Assembly: GCA_964555235.1 (NCBI GenBank)
Contig: CAZKRU010000050.1
Location: 1 to 29,944 of the forward strand
Length of the DNA stretch: 29,944 nt
Direction: 5' to 3'
Source of the DNA: CAZKRU01 sp964555235
GTDB lineage: Bacteria; Verrucomicrobiota; Verrucomicrobiia; Methylacidiphilales; CAMAQI01
Positions 6,720 to 15,155 of the stretch are shown here, piece by piece; position 1 is the first letter of the stretch, and the number at the start of each line of letters is the position of its first letter. Made by a program: the position numbers and the translations under genes. The notes under the pieces were generated by a model. That model ran no database searches and was not told where the DNA came from. It was given only the letters and a program-made list of their open reading frames with translations.

Positions 6720-9700
6720 TTAAACCTTCGCCACGGCTTCTACCGGCTTCGCTTCAACGGCGACCTTCGGCGGATGCGGAACGACTTTCCAAAAGAGTGC
6801 TTCGTATTTGGCCCAACTCGCGAGGATCTCCTTGGCGAAGGCACTTTCCGTTAACTCGAGATGCTTGTAGATCAGCTCCTTGAGCTTCAAACTATCCTCC
6901 GCTTCCTTCACTCGAACAATGTCAACCATCGCCGGGTTGTAACGCTTCTCAAATTGATTTGTTTCGTCAAGGACGTAGGCCACTCCGCCTGACATTCCCG
7001 CGCCAAAATTTTTCCCCGTACCTCCCAGCACCACGACGGTTCCGTTGGTCATGTATTCGCAACCGTGATCCCCGATTCCTTCGATCACCGCCGTTGCTCC
7101 CGAATTCCGCACGGCAAATCGCTCCCCGGCGCATCCTCGAACAAAAAGAGATCCCCCGGTTGCCCCATAAAGATTCGTGTTTCCACAAATGGAATTCATC
7201 TTCGGATCAAAGAGCGGATTCGCCACCGGCACCAGGACGATCTCGCCTCCCGACATACTCTTCCCGACATAATCATTCGCTTCCCCGGTCAGGTGAATGC
7301 GAACCCCCTTCACGAGAAACGCTCCGAGACTCTGTCCCGCCGTCCCTTCAAGACGAAGTTCAAGGGTCCCCTCGGGAAGCGTTTCGTCCCCATACTGATA
7401 ACCGATCTCCCCCGAAAGCTGCGAGCCGATGCTCCGGTGCGTATTCTTTACCTTGTATTTGAAAACGGCCTTTTGCTTCGTCTTGAGAGCGCTCTTGGCA
7501 TCCTGAAGAATAATGTCGTCGAGCGACTGATCTTCCAGACGATCATTTCGTTCCCACGTGTGATAACGCGGGGTCGTATCATCAATCTCCGGCATCGCCA
7601 GAAGCCTCTGAAGATCCAGCGTATTCGCCTTCGGGTGATTCGGAATCTGACGCTGCTGCAATAAATCCGTGCGTCCGATCAATTCATTGAAGGTCCGAAT
7701 TCCGAGACTCGCCATGATCTGGCGAACTTCCTCTGCCACGCCGTTAAAGAACTGAATGATATTCTCCGGAGATCCCTTGAATTTCGCACGCAATCGCTCG
7801 TCTTGAGTCGCCACACCGACCGGGCAGGTATTCAAATGACACTGACGCACATAGACACATCCCGCCGCGATCAAGGCAATCGATCCAAAATTAAACTCTT
7901 CCGCTCCGAGCAGCGCTCCGACGATAATATCCATTCCACTCTTCATCCCGCCGTCGGTTCGAAGCGTCACCCGATTCCGCAAGCCGTTCAACAACAAGAC
8001 CTGTTGCGCTTCCGCCAAACCGAGCTCCCATGGAACTCCCGTATTCTTCACTGCAGAAAGCGGCGCATTTCCAGTTCCTCCGTCGTGACCGCTAATGAGA
8101 ATGATATCCGCATGAGCCTTCGCCACACCGGCGGCAATGGTTCCGACTCCGGCCTCAGCCACCAATTTCACGCAAACCTTGGCACGCGGATTAACCTGCT
8201 TGAGGTCGTAAATTAATTGAGCCAGATCTTCGATGCTATAAATGTCATGGTGCGGTGGCGGGGAAATCAACGAAGTTCCCGGCGTCGCATGACGCAACCG
8301 CGCGATAATTCCGTTTACTTTATTTCCATTGAGAGCGCCCCCTTCTCCCGGCTTCGCTCCCTGCGCCATCTTGATTTCAATTTCCGCAGCGCTCGCCAGA
8401 TACTCCGCCGTCACGCCAAATCGTCCCGACGCCACCTGCTTGATCCGACTGTTCTTGGAGTCGCCATTCGGCATCGTCGTAAACCGGGCGCGGTCTTCGC
8501 CCCCCTCACCGGAGTTCGATTTTCCGCCAATTCGATTCATCGCAATCGCCAGCGTCTCATGCGCCTCCGGCGAGAGCGCCCCCAACGACATCGCTGCGGT
8601 GGTAAAACGGCGTCGAATTTCTTCGATCGGCTCCACTTCGCTGAGCGGAATCGCGGTGCTTTTTTTCAAATCAAGACAGTGCCGCAACGCCAATGGCTGA
8701 CTTTCGAGCACCGCCTTGACGTACTTTTCATATTCCTCAATCTTCCCGGTCTTGTCGCCCCCCTTGAGTCCCACATACGTGTGAAGGTTTTGAATCACCG
8801 GAGGCGTAATCGCGTGCATTTCTCCTTCGCGACGGAACCGGTAAACCCCGGCATCCTGCAACTTGGAGTCGGCCGTAAATGCGTTGGTGTGTCGTGAAAG
8901 CGTCTCTTCGCAAATCTCTTTGAGGCGCAATCCACCGACCCGTGTCGCCGTTCCCGTAAAATACTTTTCAATGACTTCCGGATGAATTCCAATTGCTTCG
9001 AAAATCTGACCCCCACAGTAGCTCGCAAGCGTCGAAATCCCCATCTTCGCCATGATCTTGAGAAGCCCCTTCTCGATCGCTGCACGATAATTTTTCACCA
9101 AAAGCGATTTCTCGGTCACCTTCAGTCCGGCATTCGTCTGCAAATCCAAGTAAGTCGCCAGCATCAGATACGGATTAACGCCGGAGGCGCCAAATCCAAA
9201 AAGACAGGCAAATTGATGGACGTCGCGACATTCTCCCGTCTCCACAATCAGACTCACCTTCATCCGTTTGTCTTTGCGAATGAGGAAATGGTGAACCGCC
9301 CCAACCGCCAAAAGCATCGGCAACGAGGCAAAGGACGAGGTCACTCCGCGATCACTCAAAACAATCAAGGTCTTCCCGGCATGGACCGCAGCTTCCGCTT
9401 CGGAACAAATCCGATCCAGCGCCTGCTCAAACGAGGCAACTCCACCATCCGCCTTGAAAAGGCAGGAAATTTTTTGTGACTGAAATGCGGGATCCGAAAT
9501 CGAAAGAATCTCCTGAAGCTCCGCGTTGGTCAGCACCGGACTCTTGAGGCGTAATAATTTCGCCTGCTCGGGAGTCTCTTGAAGCCAGTTCGTCCGATGA
9601 CCGCAAATCAACTCCACCGACATCACCAATTTCTCTCGAATCGAATCAATCGGAGGATTCGTCACCTGAGCAAACAATTGTTTAAAGTAATCGGTAAGCA

Positions 9701-11255
9701 TTTTGGGACGGGTCGACAATGCCGCCAGCGGAGAATCATCTCCCATCGATCCGACCGCTTCCTCTCCCGTCTCCACCATCGGCTTGAGGATGATTTTGAT
9801 TTCCTCGTCATTAAATCCGAATGCAAGCTGCTGTTGAAGCAAGGTCGATTCCGAAAAGGTCTCCGGCTCCAGAGCAGTTCCCGGCGTGATCGTCTTGAGA
9901 TTTGCCTTCACCCATTCGGCGTACGGCTTGCGAGCGGCATAGGTCTTTTTAATCTCGTCGTTTCGTAAAACTTTTTTCCGGACGGTGTCAATCGCGAGAA
10001 TCTCTCCGGGCGCCAGACGTCCCTTTTCAATCACGGTCTTCTCGTCGATATCTCCCACACCGACCTCTGAACTCAACAAGACCATTCCATCTTTGGTGAT
10101 TTTATAACGGGCCGGACGCAGTCCGTTTCGATCGAGACATGCCGCAACGCTCAATCCATCGCACATCACCAAGGCAGCAGGTCCGTCCCACGGTTCGTTC
10201 AGGCAGGAGTGATAATCGTAAAACCCGCGCACGTCGGGAGAAAGCGATGAGTCCGCTTCGTAAGCGGCCGGAGCCAGCATCAGCATTCCGTGCATCAAAT
10301 CACGCCCCCCCATCACTAAAAGTTCCAGGGCATTATCAAAACTTCCGGAATCACTGCTTCCCGGTTGAATCACCGGACGGAGATGTTTGATCTCTTCCCC
10401 AAAAAAGGGCGACTGAAGTTCCGGCTCACGAGCCTTGGTCCACAAACGATTTCCATGAATGGTATTGATTTCACCATTATGCCCCATGAAACGAAACGGC
10501 TGCGCCAGTGGCCAGGTCGGGAAGGTGTTCGTGCTGTAACGTTGATGAAAAACTGCAATCGCGGTCTTGTAGAGCGGACTACGAAGATCCAGATAAAACT
10601 TTTCCAACTGGGGAGAAGTCAACAATCCCTTATAAACAATCGTTCGACTTGAAAACGAAGGTATATAAAAATGCTTCACGCCAGACGCAGCCACCCGGTC
10701 TTCAATTTCGTTACGACAAAGGAAAAGCGTTCGCTCGTAAGCTTCATCATCGAGCTTTGAGTCAGGAGGACGACCAATGAGGGCGTGTTCGAATTCCGGA
10801 CAGGTCGCCAGGGCCTTGTCGCCGAGCACCTTCATGTTGATCGGAATGGGGCGCCAGCCAAAGAGATAGAGCCCCCGCTTTTCGATCACTTCCTGAATCA
10901 CCCGATGGCAGACCCCTTTTTCGTACTCGTTGTTGCGAGGTAAAAACAAAACCCCCACGGCGAGGTCGGAATCCCGGAAAAGCTTGTGCCCCAGTTTCTC
11001 CACCTCGAGACGGAAAAGATCATAAGGAATCTGCGTCAGAACCCCGGCGCCATCTCCGGTCTTTGCATCCGCATCCATCGCTCCCCGGTGCGCCAAGCGA
11101 CAGACACAGGCGATCGCTTTTTTCAGGATACTATTGGTACGCTCTCCGTGAATGCTCGCCACAAAACCGACGCCGCAGGCATCGTGTTCGAACGACGGAT
11201 CATAGAGACCTTGATAAGACCCCATGCGATCGAGAATGGACTGGTTCAATTTCAT
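6720..11255 (-). CDS. gltB: Glutamate synthase, large (alpha) subunit
   Basis: The 1511-residue product converts 2-oxoglutarate and glutamine to two glutamates and normally works with a GltD small subunit or ferredoxin. The N-terminal glutaminase domain has the nucleophile Cys27 in 'FEHDACGVGFVASIHG', with 26 residues that would be removed as a propeptide. The FMN-binding synthase domain shows 'GEGGEDRARF', 'AKPGEGGALNGNKV' and 'SGHDGGTGNAPL'. The 3Fe-4S cluster cysteines are in 'CVYVRQCHLNTCPVGVATQ'. The C-terminal GXGXG beta-helix domain has 'MSGGEIVLVP' and 'GAGMSGGVAYV'. The frame stays open to 11411, but homology begins at MKLNQSILDR, so I start at 11255; the longer start would overlap the upstream gene. 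Length is normal. No gltD is in the window. Confidence 0.96.
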   Translation of the reverse strand: MKLNQSILDRMGSYQGLYDPSFEHDACGVGFVASIHGERTNSILKKAIACVCRLAHRGAMDADAKTGDGAGVLTQIPYDLFRLEVEKLGHKLFRDSDLAVGVLFLPRNNEYEKGVCHRVIQEVIEKRGLYLFGWRPIPINMKVLGDKALATCPEFEHALIGRPPDSKLDDEAYERTLFLCRNEIEDRVAASGVKHFYIPSFSSRTIVYKGLLTSPQLEKFYLDLRSPLYKTAIAVFHQRYSTNTFPTWPLAQPFRFMGHNGEINTIHGNRLWTKAREPELQSPFFGEEIKHLRPVIQPGSSDSGSFDNALELLVMGGRDLMHGMLMLAPAAYEADSSLSPDVRGFYDYHSCLNEPWDGPAALVMCDGLSVAACLDRNGLRPARYKITKDGMVLLSSEVGVGDIDEKTVIEKGRLAPGEILAIDTVRKKVLRNDEIKKTYAARKPYAEWVKANLKTITPGTALEPETFSESTLLQQQLAFGFNDEEIKIILKPMVETGEEAVGSMGDDSPLAALSTRPKMLTDYFKQLFAQVTNPPIDSIREKLVMSVELICGHRTNWLQETPEQAKLLRLKSPVLTNAELQEILSISDPAFQSQKISCLFKADGGVASFEQALDRICSEAEAAVHAGKTLIVLSDRGVTSSFASLPMLLAVGAVHHFLIRKDKRMKVSLIVETGECRDVHQFACLFGFGASGVNPYLMLATYLDLQTNAGLKVTEKSLLVKNYRAAIEKGLLKIMAKMGISTLASYCGGQIFEAIGIHPEVIEKYFTGTATRVGGLRLKEICEETLSRHTNAFTADSKLQDAGVYRFRREGEMHAITPPVIQNLHTYVGLKGGDKTGKIEEYEKYVKAVLESQPLALRHCLDLKKSTAIPLSEVEPIEEIRRRFTTAAMSLGALSPEAHETLAIAMNRIGGKSNSGEGGEDRARFTTMPNGDSKNSRIKQVASGRFGVTAEYLASAAEIEIKMAQGAKPGEGGALNGNKVNGIIARLRHATPGTSLISPPPHHDIYSIEDLAQLIYDLKQVNPRAKVCVKLVAEAGVGTIAAGVAKAHADIILISGHDGGTGNAPLSAVKNTGVPWELGLAEAQQVLLLNGLRNRVTLRTDGGMKSGMDIIVGALLGAEEFNFGSIALIAAGCVYVRQCHLNTCPVGVATQDERLRAKFKGSPENIIQFFNGVAEEVRQIMASLGIRTFNELIGRTDLLQQRQIPNHPKANTLDLQRLLAMPEIDDTTPRYHTWERNDRLEDQSLDDIILQDAKSALKTKQKAVFKYKVKNTHRSIGSQLSGEIGYQYGDETLPEGTLELRLEGTAGQSLGAFLVKGVRIHLTGEANDYVGKSMSGGEIVLVPVANPLFDPKMNSICGNTNLYGATGGSLFVRGCAGERFAVRNSGATAVIEGIGDHGCEYMTNGTVVVLGGTGKNFGAGMSGGVAYVLDETNQFEKRYNPAMVDIVRVKEAEDSLKLKELIYKHLELTESAFAKEILASWAKYEALFWKVVPHPPKVAVEAKPVEAVAKV

Positions 11256-11301
11256 AGCGGGATTGACGTTATGCAAATGGTTCGTTGACGCAAGGCTCTT
11301 T

Positions 11302-12120
11302 TCAGAGCCGGACGAGGTCCTGAACCACTTGGCGGGTGACATACCAGACTCCGCGCCAAGAATAGCGAAGCCCTTCGGTCGCCGGAGCCTCCGGCAACAA
11401 AATTCCAACACTCAAATTATACTCGACCTGACGGGAAAGGGAACGCGCCATTAGATCCCGAATTCCACGAGGCGATTCCGCCGGAAGCAGCTCCTCGGGC
11501 TTGCGCTCGTTTATCTCCAAAAAGGCCTGATGCTCCTCCCAAACCTCTTGAACTGTATCGGAATCAAAAACACGATGCAGTGCAATGTCCGGAGGCATTT
11601 TTAATCCGTACGTGAGAGGATAGTCCCAAGTCACCCAAAGACGGCCCGATTTTTCCTCGGAAAAAAAGGCGGTGAAATGAAACCCGACCCCTCCTTGGGA
11701 AACAAAGCCAATCGCCCCAAAACTCTGCTTCTCCGGATGCAGAAAAAGGCGGTAGTACTGTTCGTGTAACGCAGGCGTGAGATCACAATCATCCGCACGC
11801 TGAAATCCGAGTGCTTCAAATTCCTGAGTCAACGCCCGGAGCCCGGGAAACTCCTCCAAAGGTGGGGTGGCATCCCGAAAACAACGATCTTTTGGCATTC
11901 TGAGTTGACGCAACATCATCACAATTTCCGACACGGGAAGCAGGATCCACGCCAAGAGCGCCGCAACCCCCAACCAAATCTCTCCACTCAAGAAATAAAC
12001 CCCGAGTCCAGTCGCACACCAAAAGCAGAGCACCCCGATTTTACGAGCACTCACCGAAGGCCGTTGAAAGAGTCCAAACCCGACCAAAACCATCGCCAAA
12101 CAGATCAAAATTTGTGTCAT
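11302..12120 (-). CDS. Membrane-anchored protein of unknown function
   Basis: The 272-residue product is not recognised. Three hydrophobic stretches occupy the N-terminal third: residues ~1-18 (MTQILICLAMVLVGFGLF), ~27-44 (IGVLCFWCATGLGVYFLS) and ~47-70 (WLGVAALLAWILLPVSEIVM). A soluble domain of about 190 residues follows, with 'EFEALGFQRADDCDL' and 'FHFTAFFSEEKSGRLWVTWDYPL'. It lies 46 bases upstream of gltB on the same strand, so the two may be cotranscribed, but nothing ties it to nitrogen metabolism. The soluble part looks alpha/beta and has no catalytic motif that I can name. Confidence 0.75.
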   Translation of the reverse strand: MTQILICLAMVLVGFGLFQRPSVSARKIGVLCFWCATGLGVYFLSGEIWLGVAALLAWILLPVSEIVMMLRQLRMPKDRCFRDATPPLEEFPGLRALTQEFEALGFQRADDCDLTPALHEQYYRLFLHPEKQSFGAIGFVSQGGVGFHFTAFFSEEKSGRLWVTWDYPLTYGLKMPPDIALHRVFDSDTVQEVWEEHQAFLEINERKPEELLPAESPRGIRDLMARSLSRQVEYNLSVGILLPEAPATEGLRYSWRGVWYVTRQVVQDLVRL

Positions 12121-12184
12121 GAAGGTAACCCGGGATTCTGCCGGGATATTCTCAGGAATTCAATCTGAAATCTTGATCTTATTC

Positions 12185-12367
12185 CATGAGTGTCCAAAAT
12201 AGAATCTCTCCCGCCCATGAGAGTCTCCCTTCGAGATCTTGGAGTCTTTGCGGTGTGATCGGATCGTGGTTTTTCCCACCCCCGCCTGCAACGGCTATGC
12301 CGTAGACATTGCGGGCAGGGCAACGCCCGCCAAGACGCTACGGAAAGCCTTTTCTATTTTAGAGATG
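12185..12367. mobile_element. Decayed copy of the TGTCCAAAAT miniature element
   Basis: The left end CATGAGTGTCCAAAATAGAA and the following ~60 bases (CTTCGAGATCTTGGAGTC, TTGCGGT) match the complete element at 24255-24410. A degenerate right end (TATTTTAGAGATG) lies where expected, but the interior is about 27 bases longer and holds a GC-rich insertion with CGGCTATGCCG and GCGGGCAGGGCAACGCCCGC. No flanking duplication remains. With its surroundings it fills the 323-base gap between the genes at 12120 and 12444; nothing else is seen there. Confidence 0.65.
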
Positions 12368-12443
12368 AAAACAGCCCTTCCTTTGAGGGCGTCGCGACTT
12401 CGCGGTCAAAAAACCGATCCAAATCCTCCAAGGCGCCAAATCC

Positions 12444-13097
12444 TCAAATCCGAATCCCTTGCACCGCCGCTGGAACCTCCGCCCGTCCACTCACTTCGTA
12501 AGTCTGGTCGTTTTTCCAGGATCCCGTCATCCCTCCCGACGCCTTCCACCCGGCTAACTCCAACTCCGATCGAACAGAATTTCGGCCTTCCGACTGAAAA
12601 ACAAATCGCAACGAAGTCACGTAATAAGCATGCGTCACTAAAAAATCATCGTCCACCCACGGCCAAAGTTTTGATTTCTTCTCTTCCAACGCCTGTAGTT
12701 GTTGAACAAGATCAAACGCGGCGGCCGTATTCCGAAAACTTCGAACCTCGACCCCGCTCACTTCCAGAAGGACCGTCTTCTCTTTTGAAAAATCCGTTTG
12801 AGCGGCGACCCCAAACTGCGGCAACGCCAGCGAACTCCCGAGCTCCATTTTGCCGCGAATCGTCTCCCGAATTAAATTCGCCGCTACACGAACGCTCGCA
12901 TAAGGTCGCTTCGGAACTCCTAAAAATTCCCAAGCCAATCCTGCCTCTTTCTGAAATTCCGGCTTTTCAGGAGCCCCCGGCCACGTCGGACGCCACCGGC
13001 AATCAAGAAGCATTCCCGGAACGGCCCGCGCCGTGGAGAGATTCAATGGATACGCATGATACCGATTCCTCAAAAGCTCATAAAGCGAGTCGATCAT
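12444..13097 (-). CDS. Unidentified beta-rich protein, weakly gasdermin-like
   Basis: The 217-residue product has no family that I recognise with certainty. A good ribosome binding site (GGAAAGGTGAG) lies before the ATG. It has no signal peptide or membrane helix. An N-terminal helix (MIDSLYELLRNRYHAYPLN) and 'VPGMLLD' are followed by alternating strands, 'SGVEVRSFRN', a charged helix (FDLVQQLQALEEKKSKLW), 'FLVTHAYYVTSLRFVFQSE' and a final 'VPAAVQGIRI'. The order of these elements resembles the pore-forming domain of gasdermins (lone strands, a helix, 'VVTEVL'-like strand, then 'IP...A.' near the end). However, the usual C-terminal inhibitory peptide, an N-terminal lipidated cysteine and an adjacent protease are all missing. 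I treat the resemblance as a hint only. A 309-codon frame on the opposite strand looks like a shadow. Confidence 0.6.
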   Translation of the reverse strand: MIDSLYELLRNRYHAYPLNLSTARAVPGMLLDCRWRPTWPGAPEKPEFQKEAGLAWEFLGVPKRPYASVRVAANLIRETIRGKMELGSSLALPQFGVAAQTDFSKEKTVLLEVSGVEVRSFRNTAAAFDLVQQLQALEEKKSKLWPWVDDDFLVTHAYYVTSLRFVFQSEGRNSVRSELELAGWKASGGMTGSWKNDQTYEVSGRAEVPAAVQGIRI

Positions 13098-13261
13098 CCA
13101 AAAATCTCACCTTTCCCTCGGAAAAAAGTCACGCATTTTTCTTCGGAAAAGCGGAGATGAATCTCTGAGGAATGCAGGAAAATAGCCACCAAATGGTAGG
13201 GCGATCCGTCAGCTGCCGGACTCCGAGGGAGCCGTACAGTGCGGCATCATCTTTTCTCCCT

Positions 13262-13327
13262 TGAGGCGTCGATCAATCCATGCTGAGATAAACTCCGAAC
13301 CGCGCGAAACGTTTCAAATGAACTCAA
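13262..13327 (-). pseudogene. Second copy of the integrase-start/attI-proximal region
   Basis: Positions 13261-13320 align without gaps to 850-911. Over the 43-base core (13277-13319 against 869-911) I count 35 matches. Shared landmarks are CTTGAGGCGTCG, ATCCATGCTGA, TAAAC.CCGAAC and GTTTCAAATGAA. On the minus strand it reads the integrase start ATGGAT and a ten-base piece of the next codons (GACGCCTCAAG), after which similarity to the integrase gene stops. It is therefore a relic of a second integron platform. Confidence 0.6.
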
Positions 13328-14292
13328 CAATTGAAGCAAAGGTCGAGCGTCTGACTGCCGAAGCTTTTAATGCGCTCGACGTCTATGACATCAAGAAAGC
13401 CCTCAAGGTCGGTCGCCAGTTAAAAAAACTACGCCACTCTTCGGCGTACGAAATCCTCGCACTGGCCTATGCTGCCGACGAGAAGCTCAATGACGCTATC
13501 TCCATTCTCGAGGAGGGGGTGAAGACGGTCCCCTCGGTGTGGATACTCAGACAGTTGCTCGGGAACTACTACTCCGATCAAGGCCGCTACGTTGAAGCTC
13601 TCTCATGTTATCAGCAAGCACTCGAATGTCCCAACGTAAACGCAGATTCAGTTCATCTCAACACCTCCATTGCCCTTGGTCGTCATGGAAAGTACCTGGA
13701 AGCCCTTATGGAGGTGCAGCAGGTAACGAGCAATGAACTTGAACCGCGCGCAACGTCCCATAAGCTCTACATCCTGAACTGCGCACAGCGTCACGCTGAA
13801 TGTATCGCGCTGGGGAAATCCGTGATTACATCGGCCGTTTGGGGCGATGAAGCCGCCCCGCAGTTTGCCGCAGTCCATGCGGAGTTGGCGACGGCGTTGT
13901 GGAAGATGCAGCAGGATCGAGACAAGGCTCTGGCTCATGCGTGGAAAGCCATAACACTCCACAAAGGTCAGGAGACGGCGGCGTGGGTGATCCGAGAGGT
14001 GACCAACAAGATCTCGCCAGCGTCTCGTCACATGACTCTTCTCATTCGCGGTCGTTGGCCGGAACCTTTCGAGGGTGAGACGGAAGCTCCGGGGTTTTTT
14101 GTAACCTACGAGGTTGTCGCCGAGACTCCCCAAGAAGCCATGCTCTTCATAATCCCATTTGAACCCGAAGGCGTGCGCGAAACGCTTGCCATTGAAGAAT
14201 GCACAGACCGGGAGGCTGCAGCCGATCAGCCAAAGGGAGTCTATAATGCTTGTCGTGGTTACGCATTCTATCCCTGGGAGGAGGAGACGTGA
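13318..14292 (+). CDS. TPR-repeat protein, probably a captured cassette gene
   Basis: The 324-residue product has tetratricopeptide-type helical pairs in its N-terminal two thirds: 'AYEILALAYAADEKLNDAIS', 'RQLLGNYYSDQGRYVEALSC', 'HLNTSIALGRHGKYLEALME' and 'ATALWKMQQDRDKALAHAWK'. A separate C-terminal domain of ~95 residues follows, with 'LLIRGRWPEPF', 'GFFVTYEVVAETPQEAM' and 'CRGYAFYPWEE'. TPRs bind proteins; the C-terminal domain is of unknown role. The frame is open back to 13261, but that stretch is the duplicated integrase-proximal sequence, so I take the ATG at 13318. Starting directly at that relic suggests capture at an integron platform, though no attC was found after the stop. Confidence 0.75.
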   Translation: MNSTIEAKVERLTAEAFNALDVYDIKKALKVGRQLKKLRHSSAYEILALAYAADEKLNDAISILEEGVKTVPSVWILRQLLGNYYSDQGRYVEALSCYQQALECPNVNADSVHLNTSIALGRHGKYLEALMEVQQVTSNELEPRATSHKLYILNCAQRHAECIALGKSVITSAVWGDEAAPQFAAVHAELATALWKMQQDRDKALAHAWKAITLHKGQETAAWVIREVTNKISPASRHMTLLIRGRWPEPFEGETEAPGFFVTYEVVAETPQEAMLFIIPFEPEGVRETLAIEECTDREAAADQPKGVYNACRGYAFYPWEEET

Positions 14293-14386
14293 CGAGGGAA
14301 TACACTTACCCCACTCTTTCTGGTTTGCAATGGAGTTCGTTAGTGCGCCATCGTCTATCGGCTGTGGGGCATCAAAAAAATCCTTT

Positions 14387-14518
14387 ATGAGCAAGGTCGC
14401 TAAATTTTATCTCACCTTACCAGCAGGCTACCTCATCGCCTAGCTGCTTGCCTATGTTGCCGTGATGGGCTCCGACTTCAGCTACGTCGCTGAGTACTTC
14501 AAGCGGTCGTCAAATTAG
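14387..14518 (+). pseudogene. Small membrane-protein gene broken by an in-frame stop
   Basis: Reading from ATG 14387 gives MSKVAKFYLTLPAGYLIA, then TAG at 14441-14443, then LLAYVAVMGSDFSYVAEYFK and RSSN before TAG at 14516. The two halves form one plausible 43-residue single-span protein if the stop is a changed Trp codon (TGG to TAG). GTTAAGC at 14522 and GCCCAAC at 14527 just after it resemble attC core sites, so it may be a decayed cassette. The gap 14293-14657 holds nothing else that I can support. Confidence 0.5.
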
Positions 14519-14657
14519 TCCGTTAAGCCCAACACAATGAAATCGAGAGTTACTTTCAGCAGCAACTTCTTTCCTCAGAGTTAAATCCTAATCCGCCTTT
14601 TCCTCATTTCCCGGCGACGTTGACCCGCGCTCAACCCCGTGGTATTCCTCTTCAGTC

Positions 14658-15071
14658 TTGAATCCGCAACCGCAACGCACGCAACCGAGAATCAAAGTCA
14701 TCCCCCCCTTGTGGAAGCGGATGAACTGGCCCCTCGTCGGAGGTCTGAGCATTGCCCTCCTCTTGAATGGACTCTTTTTTTGGTGGCTCATGGCACAACC
14801 GATGCCGAGTATGTGCTACGAAATCGCCGAAAACCTCCAATGGTATTTCAAAGTCCGGAAGCCTCCCGTTCCTCCGTTGACGATCGTCGATATTAAAAAC
14901 GAATCCGGAGAAGTCATCGAAAAAGGCTTTGTCGTTCCGACCAAACAAATCCCGCGCGCCAATCTTCCTTTCCCCAGCACCAACTTTCAAACCAATGCCC
15001 CCAGTCAAAAATCGAAGAGCACTAAAGAATCAAGTGGGCAAAAAAAAGAGAAAAAGAAAATCCCCCAATAG
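14658..15071 (+). CDS. Single-span membrane protein of unknown function
   Basis: The product has 137 residues from a TTG start, or 116 from the ATG at 14721, which has the GGAAG-containing stretch close before it. One membrane span (WPLVGGLSIALLLNGLFFWW, residues ~24-43) is followed by an outer domain of about 45 residues (CYEIAENLQWYFKV, 'LTIVDIKNESGEVIEKG') and a Lys/Ser/Gln-rich disordered tail ending KKEKKKIPQ. No family recognised. It is convergent with cinA, whose stop is 85 bases away. Confidence 0.6.
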   Translation: MNPQPQRTQPRIKVIPPLWKRMNWPLVGGLSIALLLNGLFFWWLMAQPMPSMCYEIAENLQWYFKVRKPPVPPLTIVDIKNESGEVIEKGFVVPTKQIPRANLPFPSTNFQTNAPSQKSKSTKESSGQKKEKKKIPQ

Positions 15072-15155
15072 AAATTTTCCAAGCGCGATTGATTTTTTTC
15101 TGAGTTCGTGAGTTCCTGATTTAAAAATGTGCGGCTACTGCTTTTTTTAAATGCT

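Noticed and set aside
12239..13168. Long plus-strand open frame (309 codons) opposite the beta-rich gene
   Set aside because: Composition is Pro/Ser/Arg-rich low-complexity of the kind seen in shadow frames. It begins inside the decayed element, while the minus-strand frame has a ribosome binding site and protein-like periodicity.
13648..14394. 248-codon minus-strand frame opposite the TPR gene
   Set aside because: Antisense shadow; no motifs and no plausible ribosome binding site noted.
14522..14585. Possible attC from GCCCAAC (14527) to GTTAAAT (14579)
   Set aside because: Both core motifs are present but the sequences between them do not pair, so no attC fold is supported.
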